Source: Bradyrhizobium sp. AZCC 1719 (lineage in GTDB: Bacteria > Pseudomonadota > Alphaproteobacteria > Rhizobiales > Xanthobacteraceae). From it: a stretch of 64,000 nt of DNA. Position numbers and translations under genes: made by a program. The notes beneath the pieces were generated by a model. That model ran no database searches, was not told where the DNA came from, and saw only the letters and a program-made list of their open reading frames with translations. Below, one piece after another: positions 42,377 through 51,511 of this stretch. Within the stretch, counting starts at the first letter, position 1. The number at the start of each line of letters is the position of its first letter. The stretch is taken from NCBI RefSeq assembly GCF_036924525.1, contig NZ_JAZHRU010000001.1:2385001-2449000 (forward strand), in the 5' to 3' direction.

Positions 42377-43554
42377 TGGCGCTGCTCGCCCCACAACCGG
42401 TCGAAACCACCGCGCGGTCGCCGCTTGGCGAGGTTGTCCCGGCCATGCAGCACGCGTTCGCGCCGTCGCCGCTGAACCGCCGGCGCTGGCAGAACTTCAA
42501 GGCGAACCGCCGCGGCTACTGGTCGCTCTGGATATTCCTTGCGCTGTTTATGATCTCGCTGTTTGCCGAACTGATCGCCAACGATCGGCCGTTTCTTATC
42601 AAGTATGACGGAAAACTGTATTGGCCGGCTTTCGTCAGCTATTCCGAGACCACTTTCGGCGGCGATTTCGAAACCGCGGCCGACTATCGCGATCCCTATT
42701 TGCAAAAGCTGATCGCCGAAAAGGGCGGCACCGTCATCTGGCCCTTGATCCGCTATTCCTACTCTACCCACAATCTCGATTTGCCGACGCCGGCGCCGTC
42801 GAAGCCGACATGGATGCTGACTGAAGAGCAGTGCAAGCCCGTGGTGGAGAAGAAGGGCCTCAAGAGCTGTAGCGACCTCGAATACAACTGGCTGGGTACC
42901 GACGACCAGGGCCGCGACGTGGTGGCGCGACTGATCTACGGTTTTCGCATTTCGGTGCTGTTCGGCCTGACGCTGACCATCCTGTCCTCGATCATCGGCG
43001 TCATCGCCGGCGGCGTGCAAGGCTATTTCGGCGGCTGGACCGATCTGATCTTCCAGCGCATCATCGAAATCTGGAGCGCGATTCCCTCGCTCTATCTGCT
43101 GCTGATCCTGTCATCGGTGCTGGTGCCCGGCTTCTTCGTGCTGCTCGGCATTCTCCTGCTGTTCTCCTGGACCTCGCTGGTTGGCCTGGTTCGCGCGGAA
43201 TTCTTGCGCGGGCGCAATTTCGAATACATTCAGGCGGCGCGCGCGCTCGGCGTCTCCAACGGCGTGATCATGTTCCGGCATCTGCTGCCGAACGCGATGG
43301 TGGCGACCATGACCTTTCTGCCGTTCATCGTGTCGTCCTCGGTGATGACGCTGACCGCGCTCGACTTCCTCGGCTTCGGCCTGCCGCCGGGTTCGCCATC
43401 GCTCGGCGAGCTGCTGTCGCAGGGCAAGTCCAACGTGCAGGCGCCCTGGCTCGGTTTTACCGGCTTCTTCTCGGTCGCGATCATGCTGTCGCTTTTGATC
43501 TTCATCGGCGAGGGCGTGCGCGACGCCTTCGATCCGCGCAAGACGTTCCGGTAA
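42376..43554 (+). CDS. yejE: Peptide ABC transporter permease YejE
   Basis: 392-residue permease. The N-terminal cytoplasmic tail and first membrane segment (LNRRRWQNFKANRRGYWSLW) match YejE/DppC proteins. A long periplasmic loop holds LPTPAPSKPTWMLTEEQCKPV. The coupling loop is FEYIQAARALGVSNGVIMFRHLLPNAMVA. It ends GVRDAFDPRKTFR. Normally yejF follows at once; here 695 bases holding a toxin-antitoxin pair intervene. Confidence 0.93.
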   Translation: MALLAPQPVETTARSPLGEVVPAMQHAFAPSPLNRRRWQNFKANRRGYWSLWIFLALFMISLFAELIANDRPFLIKYDGKLYWPAFVSYSETTFGGDFETAADYRDPYLQKLIAEKGGTVIWPLIRYSYSTHNLDLPTPAPSKPTWMLTEEQCKPVVEKKGLKSCSDLEYNWLGTDDQGRDVVARLIYGFRISVLFGLTLTILSSIIGVIAGGVQGYFGGWTDLIFQRIIEIWSAIPSLYLLLILSSVLVPGFFVLLGILLLFSWTSLVGLVRAEFLRGRNFEYIQAARALGVSNGVIMFRHLLPNAMVATMTFLPFIVSSSVMTLTALDFLGFGLPPGSPSLGELLSQGKSNVQAPWLGFTGFFSVAIMLSLLIFIGEGVRDAFDPRKTFR

Positions 43555-43589
43555 GATTTATGGTAAGCTCGACTGAATAGAGGTGAACC

Positions 43590-43817
43590 ATGAACAAGAT
43601 CGTCAAGGAGCACTATCCGGCATCGAAGCTTCCGGAAGATTTGCGTGCGGGCGTTGATCCCGCCGCTATCGTGACCGTGACTATAGTCGAGGAGCAGTCC
43701 CAACCGGAAAGAAGGGTAGCCCTGGACGAGATTTTTGCAGCCCGTCAGCCGCCATTCCGTTCCGTGGAAGACATCGATAGGGATTTGCGCCGTCAGCGAG
43801 ACGAATGGAATGACTGA
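43590..43817 (+). CDS. Probable antitoxin of a PIN-type toxin-antitoxin pair
   Basis: 75-residue small acidic protein (MNKIVKEHYPASKLPEDLRAG...), C-terminus EDIDRDLRRQRDEWND. The N-terminal half could be a DNA-binding or dimerisation strand-helix unit, and the C-terminal helix is typical of a toxin-wrapping tail; I do not recognise the exact family. AGAGGTG lies 5-6 bases before the ATG. Its last 8 bases overlap the PIN gene start, the usual toxin-antitoxin arrangement. Role inferred mainly from that arrangement. Confidence 0.65.
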   Translation: MNKIVKEHYPASKLPEDLRAGVDPAAIVTVTIVEEQSQPERRVALDEIFAARQPPFRSVEDIDRDLRRQRDEWND

Positions 43818-44250
43818 ATCGCGCATCTATCTCGATGCAAATGTGTTCATCTATGCGGTTGAGGGAAGCCCTGACGTCGCCGGTCAGCTTCGTGATCTTT
43901 TTGAGTTGTTTGGAAACAATCGCGGCATCGGGGTCACAAGCGAACTAACGCTGGCAGAAGTGCTGCCGAAGGCATCTGCGGTGCGGAAACGACTATATCT
44001 CGACTTGATTGTCTGGAGCTGCCTTTTTGATTTACAGCCTGTCAGTCGAGACATTCTGATTGAGACCGCCGAGTATCGAAGAATGGCCCAGATGCCCAAG
44101 CTTCCGGACGCCATTCACGTAGTGACCGCTATCCGCGCTGGTTGTCGTACGATTCTTTCAGCGGACTCGCGGCTCAAGCTACCCGAAGGACATGTGGCGC
44201 TGTTGCCGAACTCTGTAAACATTGCTCGTCTTATCCGTGAGCTATCGTAA
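43810..44250 (+). CDS. PIN-domain ribonuclease toxin (VapC-like)
   Basis: 146 residues. The four acidic positions of PIN nucleases are visible: Asp in YLDANVFIYAV (residue 9), Glu in SELTLAEVL, Asp in LPDAIHVV (near 100) and Asp in LSADSRL. Such enzymes cut RNA with a divalent metal and are held inactive by the antitoxin. The ATG at 43810 overlaps the antitoxin by 8 bases. The TAA stop (44248-44250) overlaps the yejF ATG by one base, so the toxin lies inside the yej operon. The sequence is less GC-rich than the yej genes around it, suggesting later insertion. Confidence 0.85.
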   Translation: MTESRIYLDANVFIYAVEGSPDVAGQLRDLFELFGNNRGIGVTSELTLAEVLPKASAVRKRLYLDLIVWSCLFDLQPVSRDILIETAEYRRMAQMPKLPDAIHVVTAIRAGCRTILSADSRLKLPEGHVALLPNSVNIARLIRELS

Positions 44251-45878
44251 TGGACGCCGTCAACCAGCCCTTGCTCGATGTGCGCGATCTCTCGGTGGCG
44301 TTTCACCAGCCGAGCGGCGCCACGATTGCGGTCGACCGCGTCTCGTTTTCCATCAAGCGCGGCGAGTGCGTGGCGCTGGTCGGCGAGTCCGGTTCCGGCA
44401 AATCGGTCAGCGCGCTGTCGGTGCTAAGACTGCTGCCCTATCCGACCGCGTCGCATCCCTCCGGCACCATCCATTTCAAGGGCCGAGAGCTGCTCAATGC
44501 CTCGGAACGCGAGATGCGCGAGATCCGCGGCAACGACATCTCGATCATCTTCCAGGAGCCGATGACCTCGCTCAATCCACTGCACACGATCGAGGCGCAG
44601 ATCGGCGAGATTCTTTCCCTGCACAGCGGCATCGGCGGGCAGATGGCGCGGGCGCGCACGCTCGAGCTCTTGACGCAGGTCGGCATTCCCGATCCCGAAA
44701 CCAGGCTGAAGAGCTATCCGCACCAACTGTCCGGCGGCCAGCGTCAGCGCGTCATGATCGCGATGGCGCTCGCCAACGAGCCGGATCTTCTGATCGCGGA
44801 CGAGCCGACCACCGCGCTCGACGTCACGGTGCAGGCCCAAATCCTGGCGCTGCTCGCGGAGATCAGGTCCCGGCTCGGCATGAGCATGCTGTTCATCACC
44901 CATGACCTCGGCATCGTCCGCCGCATCGCCGACGTGGTCTGCGTCATGAACTCGGGCAAGATCGTCGAGCAGGGCCCGGTCGAGCAGGTCTTCACCGCGC
45001 CGAAGCACGCCTATACCCGCGCGCTGCTCGCGGCCGAGCCCAAGCCCGATCCGGCACCGCCGCGGCCCAACGAGCCGGTGGTGATGTCGGCCGACAATCT
45101 CAAGGTCTGGTTTCCGATCAAGCGCGGGCTGTTGCGCTCGACCGTCGGCCACATCAAGGCGGTGGATGGCGTCAGCGTCGCGGTCCGCAAGGGGGAGACG
45201 CTCGGCGTCGTCGGCGAATCCGGCTCGGGCAAGACCACGCTGGGTCTGGCGCTGCTCCGGCTGATTTCCTCCGACGGCCCAATCGTGTTCCTCGGCAACA
45301 ACATCCAGGGCCTGCGCTTCAAGGCCATGTTGCCGCACCGTCGCGACATGCAGATCGTGTTTCAGGATCCGTTCGGCGCGCTCAGCCCGCGCATGTCGGT
45401 CGGCGATATCGTCGCCGAAGGCCTGAGCGTGCATCAGAAGTCGCTGTCGCGTGAAGAGCGCGAGGCGCGCGTCGTCAAGGCGCTCACAGACGTCGGTCTC
45501 GATCCGGCGACGCGATTCCGCTATCCGCATGAATTTTCCGGCGGCCAGCGCCAGCGTATCTCGATTGCGCGTGCGGCGGTGCTGGAGCCGAACTTTGTCG
45601 TGCTGGACGAGCCGACCAGCGCGCTCGACATGCTGTTCCAGGCGCAGATGGTCGACCTGCTGCGCGAGCTGCAGCGCAAGCGCGATCTGACCTACATGTT
45701 CATCTCGCACGATTTGCGCGTCGTGGCCTCGCTGGCCAGCCATCTGATCGTGATGCGTCACGGCAAGGTGGTGGAGGAGGGGCCGGCCGCGGAGCTGTTC
45801 AAGAATCCGAAGAGCGACTACACCCGCGCCCTGTTCGCAGCCGCGTTCCGGATCGAGGCGGTTCCGGAGCCGCAGTAG
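44250..45878 (+). CDS. yejF: Peptide ABC transporter double ATPase YejF
   Basis: 542 residues with two ATPase halves. First half: Walker [10 protein letters not shown], signature [15 protein letters not shown], Walker [16 protein letters not shown]-like ITHDLGIV. Second half (from about residue 285): [33 protein letters not shown] and ISHDLRVV. It powers the YejBE peptide importer. A 1-base overlap with the toxin stop suggests its translation now depends partly on the toxin gene being read through to the end. Confidence 0.94.
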   Translation: MDAVNQPLLDVRDLSVAFHQPSGATIAVDRVSFSIKRGECVALVGESGSGKSVSALSVLRLLPYPTASHPSGTIHFKGRELLNASEREMREIRGNDISIIFQEPMTSLNPLHTIEAQIGEILSLHSGIGGQMARARTLELLTQVGIPDPETRLKSYPHQLSGGQRQRVMIAMALANEPDLLIADEPTTALDVTVQAQILALLAEIRSRLGMSMLFITHDLGIVRRIADVVCVMNSGKIVEQGPVEQVFTAPKHAYTRALLAAEPKPDPAPPRPNEPVVMSADNLKVWFPIKRGLLRSTVGHIKAVDGVSVAVRKGETLGVVGESGSGKTTLGLALLRLISSDGPIVFLGNNIQGLRFKAMLPHRRDMQIVFQDPFGALSPRMSVGDIVAEGLSVHQKSLSREEREARVVKALTDVGLDPATRFRYPHEFSGGQRQRISIARAAVLEPNFVVLDEPTSALDMLFQAQMVDLLRELQRKRDLTYMFISHDLRVVASLASHLIVMRHGKVVEEGPAAELFKNPKSDYTRALFAAAFRIEAVPEPQ

Positions 45879-45915
45879 CAGCCGTCACAAGTAACAGCCG
45901 TCAAAAATAACGATC

Positions 45916-46014
45916 GTCATACCCCGCGAAGGCGGGGTATCCAGTACGCCACAGCCCCTCGTTCACTCACAACTGTCTCGGAGTACTGGATCACCCGCTT
46001 TCGCGGGTGATGAC
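45916..46014. repeat. Intergenic palindromic repeat, family B
   Basis: Starts GTCATACCCCGCGAAGGCGGGGTATCCAGTACG-like and ends GTACTGGATCACCCGCTTTCGCGGGTGATGAC-like. Each end is a hairpin, and CCAGTAC pairs with GTACTGG. Same design as 20663-20758. Confidence 0.75.
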
Positions 46015-46028
46015 AGTGGGGCTTGTGG

Positions 46029-46871
46029 CTACAGCCGTTTGATCGCCGTCACCTCGCTGCCGACGGCCTTGATCCGCGCAATCGCGTCATGCGTGTTCTC
46101 GATCACCGTCGCCATGTGATGCGCATTGGCGTGCACGATGCTGTCGGCGTCGCGCACGATCGCGACGTGGCCCTTCCAGAAGATCAGGTCGCCGCGCTGC
46201 AGCTTCGTCATCTCGGCGGGACCCAATGCCCGGCCAAGACCCGCCTCTTGCATGTCGCTATCGCGCGGGCAGCCGGTGCCGGCGGCATTCAGCGACACCT
46301 GGACGAGGCCGGAGCAATCGATGCCGAGCGAGCTCTTGCCGCCCCAGAGATAGGGCGTGCCGATGAAGCGTTCGGCGACCGCGACGAAATCCTTTTCCAC
46401 TTCGTCGAGGCTGCCGACATGGTGACGCGGCAGATACCAGCGTTCGCTTGTGATGGCGAACGCGCCGTCCTCGCGTATCACCGTCATCCTTGCTTCCGTC
46501 GTCAACGTCTCGACCGGCGGCAGCTTGATCGATGGGCCTGGAAACGCGAACGTCCGCAGCGCCGTGACCTTGTGCGTCGGTGCGGCCGCAGGCTTTGCCA
46601 GCGCGGCATCCGGAATCCAGCCGACATAGCCGTCGCTCGCGAGCTGGCCCCACGCAAATCCTTCGCCGTTGCGGTCGTAGATCGTGACGCGTTCGCCCTT
46701 CAGCGCCTGCGTCAGCATCATGGCGCCGGCAGCAGGTCGCTCCCACAGCGGGGCGATGGCCTCACACACGCAAAATTCTTCGCCGGACACATAGCGCGCG
46801 GCCTTTACCTTGCCTTCGAGATATTTCGCGGCGATTTCGGGCCGTGCCGGCGTCAGGCGCGGATCATGCAT
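46029..46871 (-). CDS. NlpC/P60-family cell-wall peptidase with SH3-like domains
   Basis: 280 residues. Two bacterial-SH3-like regions (about 30-150; LWERPAAGAMMLTQALKGERV, GYVGWIPDAALA) are followed by an NlpC/P60 domain (about 165-275) with catalytic Cys in GIDCSGLVQ, His in GHVAIVRD and the polar residue in HANAHHMA. No signal peptide is seen. In alphaproteobacteria such proteins cleave peptidoglycan stem peptides, possibly recycled ones. Its ATG overlaps the aminopeptidase stop by 8 bases, so it is translated with it; together they could finish breakdown of muropeptides. Confidence 0.87.
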   Translation of the reverse strand: MHDPRLTPARPEIAAKYLEGKVKAARYVSGEEFCVCEAIAPLWERPAAGAMMLTQALKGERVTIYDRNGEGFAWGQLASDGYVGWIPDAALAKPAAAPTHKVTALRTFAFPGPSIKLPPVETLTTEARMTVIREDGAFAITSERWYLPRHHVGSLDEVEKDFVAVAERFIGTPYLWGGKSSLGIDCSGLVQVSLNAAGTGCPRDSDMQEAGLGRALGPAEMTKLQRGDLIFWKGHVAIVRDADSIVHANAHHMATVIENTHDAIARIKAVGSEVTAIKRL

Positions 46872-48246
46872 AGCGTTCGCTCAACAGTTTGTAGATCGCG
46901 CGTGCGGCCTGGCATTCGCCGCCTTCGGGACGCGCGGGTTTTGCGGAAGGCGTCCAGCCGTAGATATCGACATGCAGCCAGCTCTTGGCATCGGTGACGA
47001 AGCGCTGCAGGAACAGCGCGCAGGTGATCGAGCCGGCAAAACCGCCCGACGGCGCGTTGTTGATGTCGGCGACCTTCGAATCCAGCCACGAATCATAGGG
47101 GGGCCACAGCGGCATTCGCCACAACGGATCGTTCTCCCGTTTCGCATGTTCTGCGACGCTTTCGGCCAGCGTCTCATCATGGGTGTAAAAGGGCGGTAAA
47201 TCCGGTCCCAGCGCCACCCGCGCGGCGCCGGTCAGTGTGCCCAGGTCAATCAACAGATCCGGTTTGTCTTCGTCCGCCAAGGCCAGCGCATCCGCCAGCA
47301 CCAGCCGTCCCTCGGCATCGGTATTGCCGATCTCCACGTTAAGTCCCTTGCGCGACTTGAAGATGTCGAGCGGACGGAAGGCGTTGCCAGCGACCGCATT
47401 CTCGACCGCGGGGATCAGGACGCGCAGGCGGACCTTCAGTTTCGCATCCATCACCATCTGCGCCAGCGCCAGCACGTTGGCGCCGCCGCCCATGTCCTTT
47501 TTCATGATCAGCATGCCGCTGGACGGCTTTAGGTCGAGCCCGCCGGTATCGAAGCAGACGCCCTTGCCGACCAGCGTCACTTTGGGGTGGGCGGGATCGC
47601 CCCAGCTCAGGTCGATCAGGCGCGGGGCACGCGCCGAGGCCATGCCGACGGCGTGGATCAGCGGAAAGTTCTGCTTCACGAGGTCGTCGCCGACGATGCA
47701 GTCGAAGCTGGCGCCGAAACGCGCCGCCAATGCTTTCGCGGCTTCCGCCAGTTGCTCCGGCCCCATGTCGTTCGACGGCGTATTGATCAGATCGCGCGCC
47801 AGCGCCGCCGCTTCCGCCATCCGCGCGGTGTCAGCAATATCGACGCCGTCGGGCGGCACCAGCCGGACCTCGGGCTTTTCGGCTTTGCGGTAGCGGCCGA
47901 AGCGGTAGCTGCCCAGCGCAAAGGCGAGCGTCGCCAGGCGCAGATCGTGCGGCGTGTTGGCGAAGCGATAGACGCCCGGCGGCAGCAGGCCGGGCAGCGC
48001 GCCGGGCCGGAACAGGTCGCGCGACTTGGCGGTCTCTTCATCAAGCCCGAACACGACCTGCGCAATCTTCCCGTCGGGGGCGGGCAGCGTCAGGCACTTG
48101 CCGGGCTTGGCGGCAAAATCATTGGCGAGCGCAAACTGCCGGGCCGGTTCGGGAAGATCCTTGGCGATCGCGCTCCAGGTGGTTTTGGTGGCGAAGGTAA
48201 TCGGAATGGTGGGGGCGATAGGCGCGGTCTCGAACGGCGATTGCAT
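46864..48246 (-). CDS. Leucyl aminopeptidase family (M17) protein
   Basis: 460-residue cytosolic metallo-aminopeptidase. Metal-binding and catalytic blocks are present: VGKGVCFDTGGLDLKPSSGM, MKKDMGGGA, the N-T-D-A-E-G-R-L active-site motif (NTDAEGRLVLADAL), and SGGFAGSITCALFL in place of the usual GAITAALFL. Length slightly below PepA. The N-terminal domain is shorter and variable, as in PepB-like members. Confidence 0.9.
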   Translation of the reverse strand: MQSPFETAPIAPTIPITFATKTTWSAIAKDLPEPARQFALANDFAAKPGKCLTLPAPDGKIAQVVFGLDEETAKSRDLFRPGALPGLLPPGVYRFANTPHDLRLATLAFALGSYRFGRYRKAEKPEVRLVPPDGVDIADTARMAEAAALARDLINTPSNDMGPEQLAEAAKALAARFGASFDCIVGDDLVKQNFPLIHAVGMASARAPRLIDLSWGDPAHPKVTLVGKGVCFDTGGLDLKPSSGMLIMKKDMGGGANVLALAQMVMDAKLKVRLRVLIPAVENAVAGNAFRPLDIFKSRKGLNVEIGNTDAEGRLVLADALALADEDKPDLLIDLGTLTGAARVALGPDLPPFYTHDETLAESVAEHAKRENDPLWRMPLWPPYDSWLDSKVADINNAPSGGFAGSITCALFLQRFVTDAKSWLHVDIYGWTPSAKPARPEGGECQAARAIYKLLSERYA

Positions 48247-48295
48247 GCTTGTCTCGCGGGGATTGGGGCGTGTCTGGCTGGCATAGCACGGCCAA

Positions 48296-48310
48296 TTAAC
48301 CGGCCGTTAG
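48296..48310. promoter_or_regulatory. CtrA-like box upstream of tadD
   Basis: TTAA-N7-TTAG, one base off the TTAA-N7-TTAA CtrA consensus, followed at 48312 by GGTTAAC. It lies about 70 bases before tadD. A match of seven of eight bases is suggestive only. Confidence 0.35.
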
Positions 48311-48376
48311 GGTTAACAGTCTATTGCTTCCTCGTACGGCTCTATTTGTTCCGCCATTCCCGTGAGTTGAAGTGCC

Positions 48377-49213
48377 ATGTGTCGATCGTCCAGCCACGCC
48401 GGGTCTTTTGCCCGGTTCCTGACCTCAGCCGCGGTGACCGCGGTTTTGGCCGCGGGCCTTGGCGGCTGCCAGACCATGTCCGACATCACGGGATCGCTAA
48501 GCTCATCGTCACCCAAGGCGCAGGCCGTTCCCGACGATCCGCGCCGCGCGGCCGAGATATATGGCGAGCGCTATCGCGCCAATCCCAAGGATGCCGAGGC
48601 GGCGCTGGGGTATGGCCAGGCGCTCCGCGCCACCGGCCAGCGGGCACAGGCCGCTGCCGTGCTCGAACAGGCCACCATCGCCCATCCCGGCAACAAGACG
48701 CTGCTCGCCGCTTATGGTCGCGCGCTCGCCGATAACGGCAATTCGCAGGCTGCCTTCGACGTGCTCAGCCGCGCCCATACGCCCGCCAATCCCGACTGGC
48801 GCATTCTTTCGGTGCAGGGCACCACGCTCGACAAGATGGGCAAGCACGAAGAGGCCCGTCGCTATTACGCGAGCGCGCTGAAGATCGTGCCGGAAGAGCC
48901 CTCGGTGCTATCCAATCTCGGCCTCTCCTACATGCTGACGCGGGAGCTGCCGCAAGCCGAGGAAACGCTGCGGCGCGCCTATTCCAATCCGCGTGCCGAC
49001 GGAAGGGTGCGGCAGAACCTCGCGCTCGTCGTCGGCCTGCAGGGCCGTTTCGCCGAAGCCGAGACCATCGCCAAGGGCGATCTGCCCGCCGACGAGGCGG
49101 CTGCCAACGTGGCTTACCTGCGGGAAATGCTGAGCCGCAAGGACAAGGACCATTCGCGTCCCCCCGGCAACAAGGCGACCGTCCCGGTCGCCGCCCTCAA
49201 CCGGCCGGACTGA
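48377..49213 (+). CDS. tadD: Tad pilus lipoprotein TadD (tetratricopeptide repeats)
   Basis: 278 residues. A lipoprotein signal with lipobox LGGC at about residues 28-31 is followed by several TPR-like helical pairs (about 55-240; DPRRAAEIYGERYRANPKDAEA, HEEARRYYASALKIVPEEPS, QAEETLRRAYSNP). TadD is an outer-membrane-associated TPR protein that helps assemble the secretin of Flp pili. It is convergent with tadC, 330 bases away, and separate from the main tad operon. Confidence 0.83.
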   Translation: MCRSSSHAGSFARFLTSAAVTAVLAAGLGGCQTMSDITGSLSSSSPKAQAVPDDPRRAAEIYGERYRANPKDAEAALGYGQALRATGQRAQAAAVLEQATIAHPGNKTLLAAYGRALADNGNSQAAFDVLSRAHTPANPDWRILSVQGTTLDKMGKHEEARRYYASALKIVPEEPSVLSNLGLSYMLTRELPQAEETLRRAYSNPRADGRVRQNLALVVGLQGRFAEAETIAKGDLPADEAAANVAYLREMLSRKDKDHSRPPGNKATVPVAALNRPD

Positions 49214-49541
49214 GCATCACAGCGGTCGCGCGCCGCAGCCGTGATCGCCGCGCGAAAGCACTGCAGCTCAACGAATAATGCTCACCAGCTTTCGCGACTC
49301 ATGAGGGCGGAGTTCCGGCACCTGCCGCATGGGCCCCCGGATCTGCAGCGCACCGCCATAGCGCGTTGAAGACGCGCGTAAACGCGCTTTTGGCGCTGCG
49401 CAGCGTCCGGGGAACGGAGACTGTTTCCAGGTCTCAAAGCTCTCGTGTCACGGACGCGGCGCGTAGTGACGCGACGCAGAGCCGGGACCTACGACCCACC
49501 GGACATGTGCCCGGGAAGCGCCGGCCCGCCGTGCCGCGGCC
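49214..49541. other. Convergent intergenic region between tadD and tadC
   Basis: About 330 GC-rich bases between two 3' ends. The only clear structure is a small hairpin at 49374-49387 (GCGCG-TAAA-CGCGC) followed by TTTT at 49388-49391, which could end tadD transcription. No open frame with a ribosome site and no RNA gene was seen. Confidence 0.5.
49374..49391 (+). terminator. Weak hairpin terminator candidate after tadD
   Basis: A 5-bp stem with a four-base loop and TTTT, about 160 bases past the tadD stop. Short for a terminator. Confidence 0.35.
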
Positions 49542-50516
49542 TCACGGCAACGCCTGGATCTTGATGTAGGTCGGTCCGAGAATGACGATGAACAGGCATG
49601 GCAGGAAGAACAGGATCATCGGCACGGTCAGTTTCGGCGGCAGCGCCGCCGCCTTCTTCTCGGCCTCGTTCATGCGCATGTCGCGGTTTTCCTGCGCCAT
49701 CACGCGCAGGCTCTGGCCGAGCGGGGTGCCGTAGCGCTCCGACTGCATCAGCGCCAGACAGACCGATTTCACGCCCTCCAGGCCGGTGCGCTTGGCGAGG
49801 TTCTCGTATGCCACCTTACGGTCCTGCAGGTAGGACAATTCCGCCGTGGTCAGGGCGAATTCCTCCGACAGCGCGATCGATTGCGACGCGATCTCGGTAG
49901 AGACCTTGCGGAAGGCGACTTCGACCGACATGCCGGACTCGATGCAGATCAAGAGCAGGTCGAGCGCGTCGGGAAAGGCGCGCTTGATGGAGAGCTGGCG
50001 CTTGCTGATGGCGTTCTTCAGGAACAGCATCGGCGCCTGCAGCCCGAGATAGGCGGCGCCGATGCAGATGCCGAGCTTGACCGTCAGCGACTTGTCCATC
50101 TGCGTGATCACGAAGACGTAGAGGGCGGCGCCGAGAAACAGCACGACCGGCGTCACCGCGCGGGCAAACAGGAACGTGACGTAGGGCGCGTGGCCGCGGT
50201 AGCCGGCCATGATCAGCTTGTCGCGCGCGGCTTCCTGCGCCAGCCATTTGGTCAGGTTCAGGTCTTCCACAACCTTGGAAACGAGCTGCTTCGGAGTCTG
50301 GCGCAGCGACACCTTCTCCGATTTGTTGAGGCGGTCGCGCTCGCGCTGGCGGAGCCGTTCGCGCTCGCTGGCGACCGCCTTCATGCGCTTGGCAAGACCT
50401 TCGCCGGCAAACAGTGGCATGATCAGCGTATAGGCGGTGGCACTCGCCGCGATGGCGGCAAGCAGCATGGTCATGAACCGCGCGTCGTGCATCTTGGCGA
50501 TCAGAAACTCAATCAT
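49542..50516 (-). CDS. tadC: Tad pilus inner-membrane protein TadC
   Basis: 324-residue type II secretion F-domain protein. An N-terminal membrane segment (about 15-40), a charged cytoplasmic linker rich in Arg/Glu, then two membrane segments and the F domain with FPDALDLLLICIESGMSVEVAF, followed by C-terminal TVPMILFFLPCLFIVI. It forms the platform with TadB. The last gene of the minus-strand tad operon here, 10 bases after tadB. Confidence 0.9.
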   Translation of the reverse strand: MIEFLIAKMHDARFMTMLLAAIAASATAYTLIMPLFAGEGLAKRMKAVASERERLRQRERDRLNKSEKVSLRQTPKQLVSKVVEDLNLTKWLAQEAARDKLIMAGYRGHAPYVTFLFARAVTPVVLFLGAALYVFVITQMDKSLTVKLGICIGAAYLGLQAPMLFLKNAISKRQLSIKRAFPDALDLLLICIESGMSVEVAFRKVSTEIASQSIALSEEFALTTAELSYLQDRKVAYENLAKRTGLEGVKSVCLALMQSERYGTPLGQSLRVMAQENRDMRMNEAEKKAAALPPKLTVPMILFFLPCLFIVILGPTYIKIQALP

Positions 50517-50526
50517 AGGCGCACCG

Positions 50527-51498
50527 TCAGAAGTCGAAGTTGATCATTTTCTTCATCACCAGGACGCCGATCGTCATCCAGGCGACGCAACATAGCAGCA
50601 TGAACTGGCCGAGATGATGGGTCCAAAGCAGCCCGATGTAGTCGGGGGTCGTAATCCAGACCAGCAGCATCACGACCGGCGGCAACGAGCCGATGATGCC
50701 TGCGGAAGCCTTGGCTTCCATCGACATCGCCTGAATCTTCTCCGCCATCTTCTTGCGGTCGCGCAGCACCTTGGAGAGGTTGCCGAGCGCTTCCGACAGG
50801 TTGCCGCCGGACTTCTGCTGGATCGCGATCACGATGCCGAAGAAGTTGGCTTCCGGCAACGGCATCCGCTCATACAGCCTTGCGCAGGCCTCACCCAGTG
50901 GCATGCCGATCGTCTGGGTCTCGATGATGGCCATGAACTCGCCCTTGAGTGGTTCCGGCGCGTCGGCGGCGACCACTTTGATCGATTCGAACAGCGGCAG
51001 GCCGGCCTTGATGCCGCGCACGATGACGTCGACGGCGTCAGGCAGTGCTTTCAGAAACGCCTTCTCGCGGCGTTTCCTGAGATAGCTCAAGAGCCAGCGC
51101 GGCAGGCCGAGGCCCGCGCCGAACGCCATCACGGCGGCGCCCAGCAGCGAGCCGCCGACGATGAATGCGAGCGCGAAGCCCACCGCCGCGAGGATGCCGG
51201 AAGCGGTCCAGAATTTCTGAGGCGTCCAGGATCCCAGGCCGGCCTGGGTGAGGCGTGTCGAGAGCGGAACGGACTTGTCCTTCTTGCGCCGGGCGTCGAG
51301 TTCCTTGAGCGATCCTTCGACCTGCTCGCGGCGCGAGCGCTGGCTTTTCTCGGCCTGGCGCGCCGGCGCGTCGGCACGGGCGATCGAGGCGCGGCGCGAT
51401 TCGGCCTTCCTCTCGCCCGACAGCGACGGATAGATGAATACCCAAGCCAGGCCGCCGATGGCGGTGGCGGCGAGGAACGCCAGTGCGAGCGCTTGCAT
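50527..51498 (-). CDS. tadB: Tad pilus inner-membrane protein TadB
   Basis: 323 residues with the same F-domain layout: an N-terminal segment (ALALAFLAATAIGGLAWVF), a basic linker, two segments, then LPDAVDVIVRGIKAGLPLFESI and QQKSGGNLSEALGNLSKVLRDR. The ATG at 51498 was chosen over 51504 because AGGAGG (51507-51512) would be only 2 bases from the latter. That ribosome site overlaps the cpaF stop, which couples the two genes. Confidence 0.9.
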   Translation of the reverse strand: MQALALAFLAATAIGGLAWVFIYPSLSGERKAESRRASIARADAPARQAEKSQRSRREQVEGSLKELDARRKKDKSVPLSTRLTQAGLGSWTPQKFWTASGILAAVGFALAFIVGGSLLGAAVMAFGAGLGLPRWLLSYLRKRREKAFLKALPDAVDVIVRGIKAGLPLFESIKVVAADAPEPLKGEFMAIIETQTIGMPLGEACARLYERMPLPEANFFGIVIAIQQKSGGNLSEALGNLSKVLRDRKKMAEKIQAMSMEAKASAGIIGSLPPVVMLLVWITTPDYIGLLWTHHLGQFMLLCCVAWMTIGVLVMKKMINFDF

Positions 51499-51511
51499 GC
51501 TCATCGCCTCC

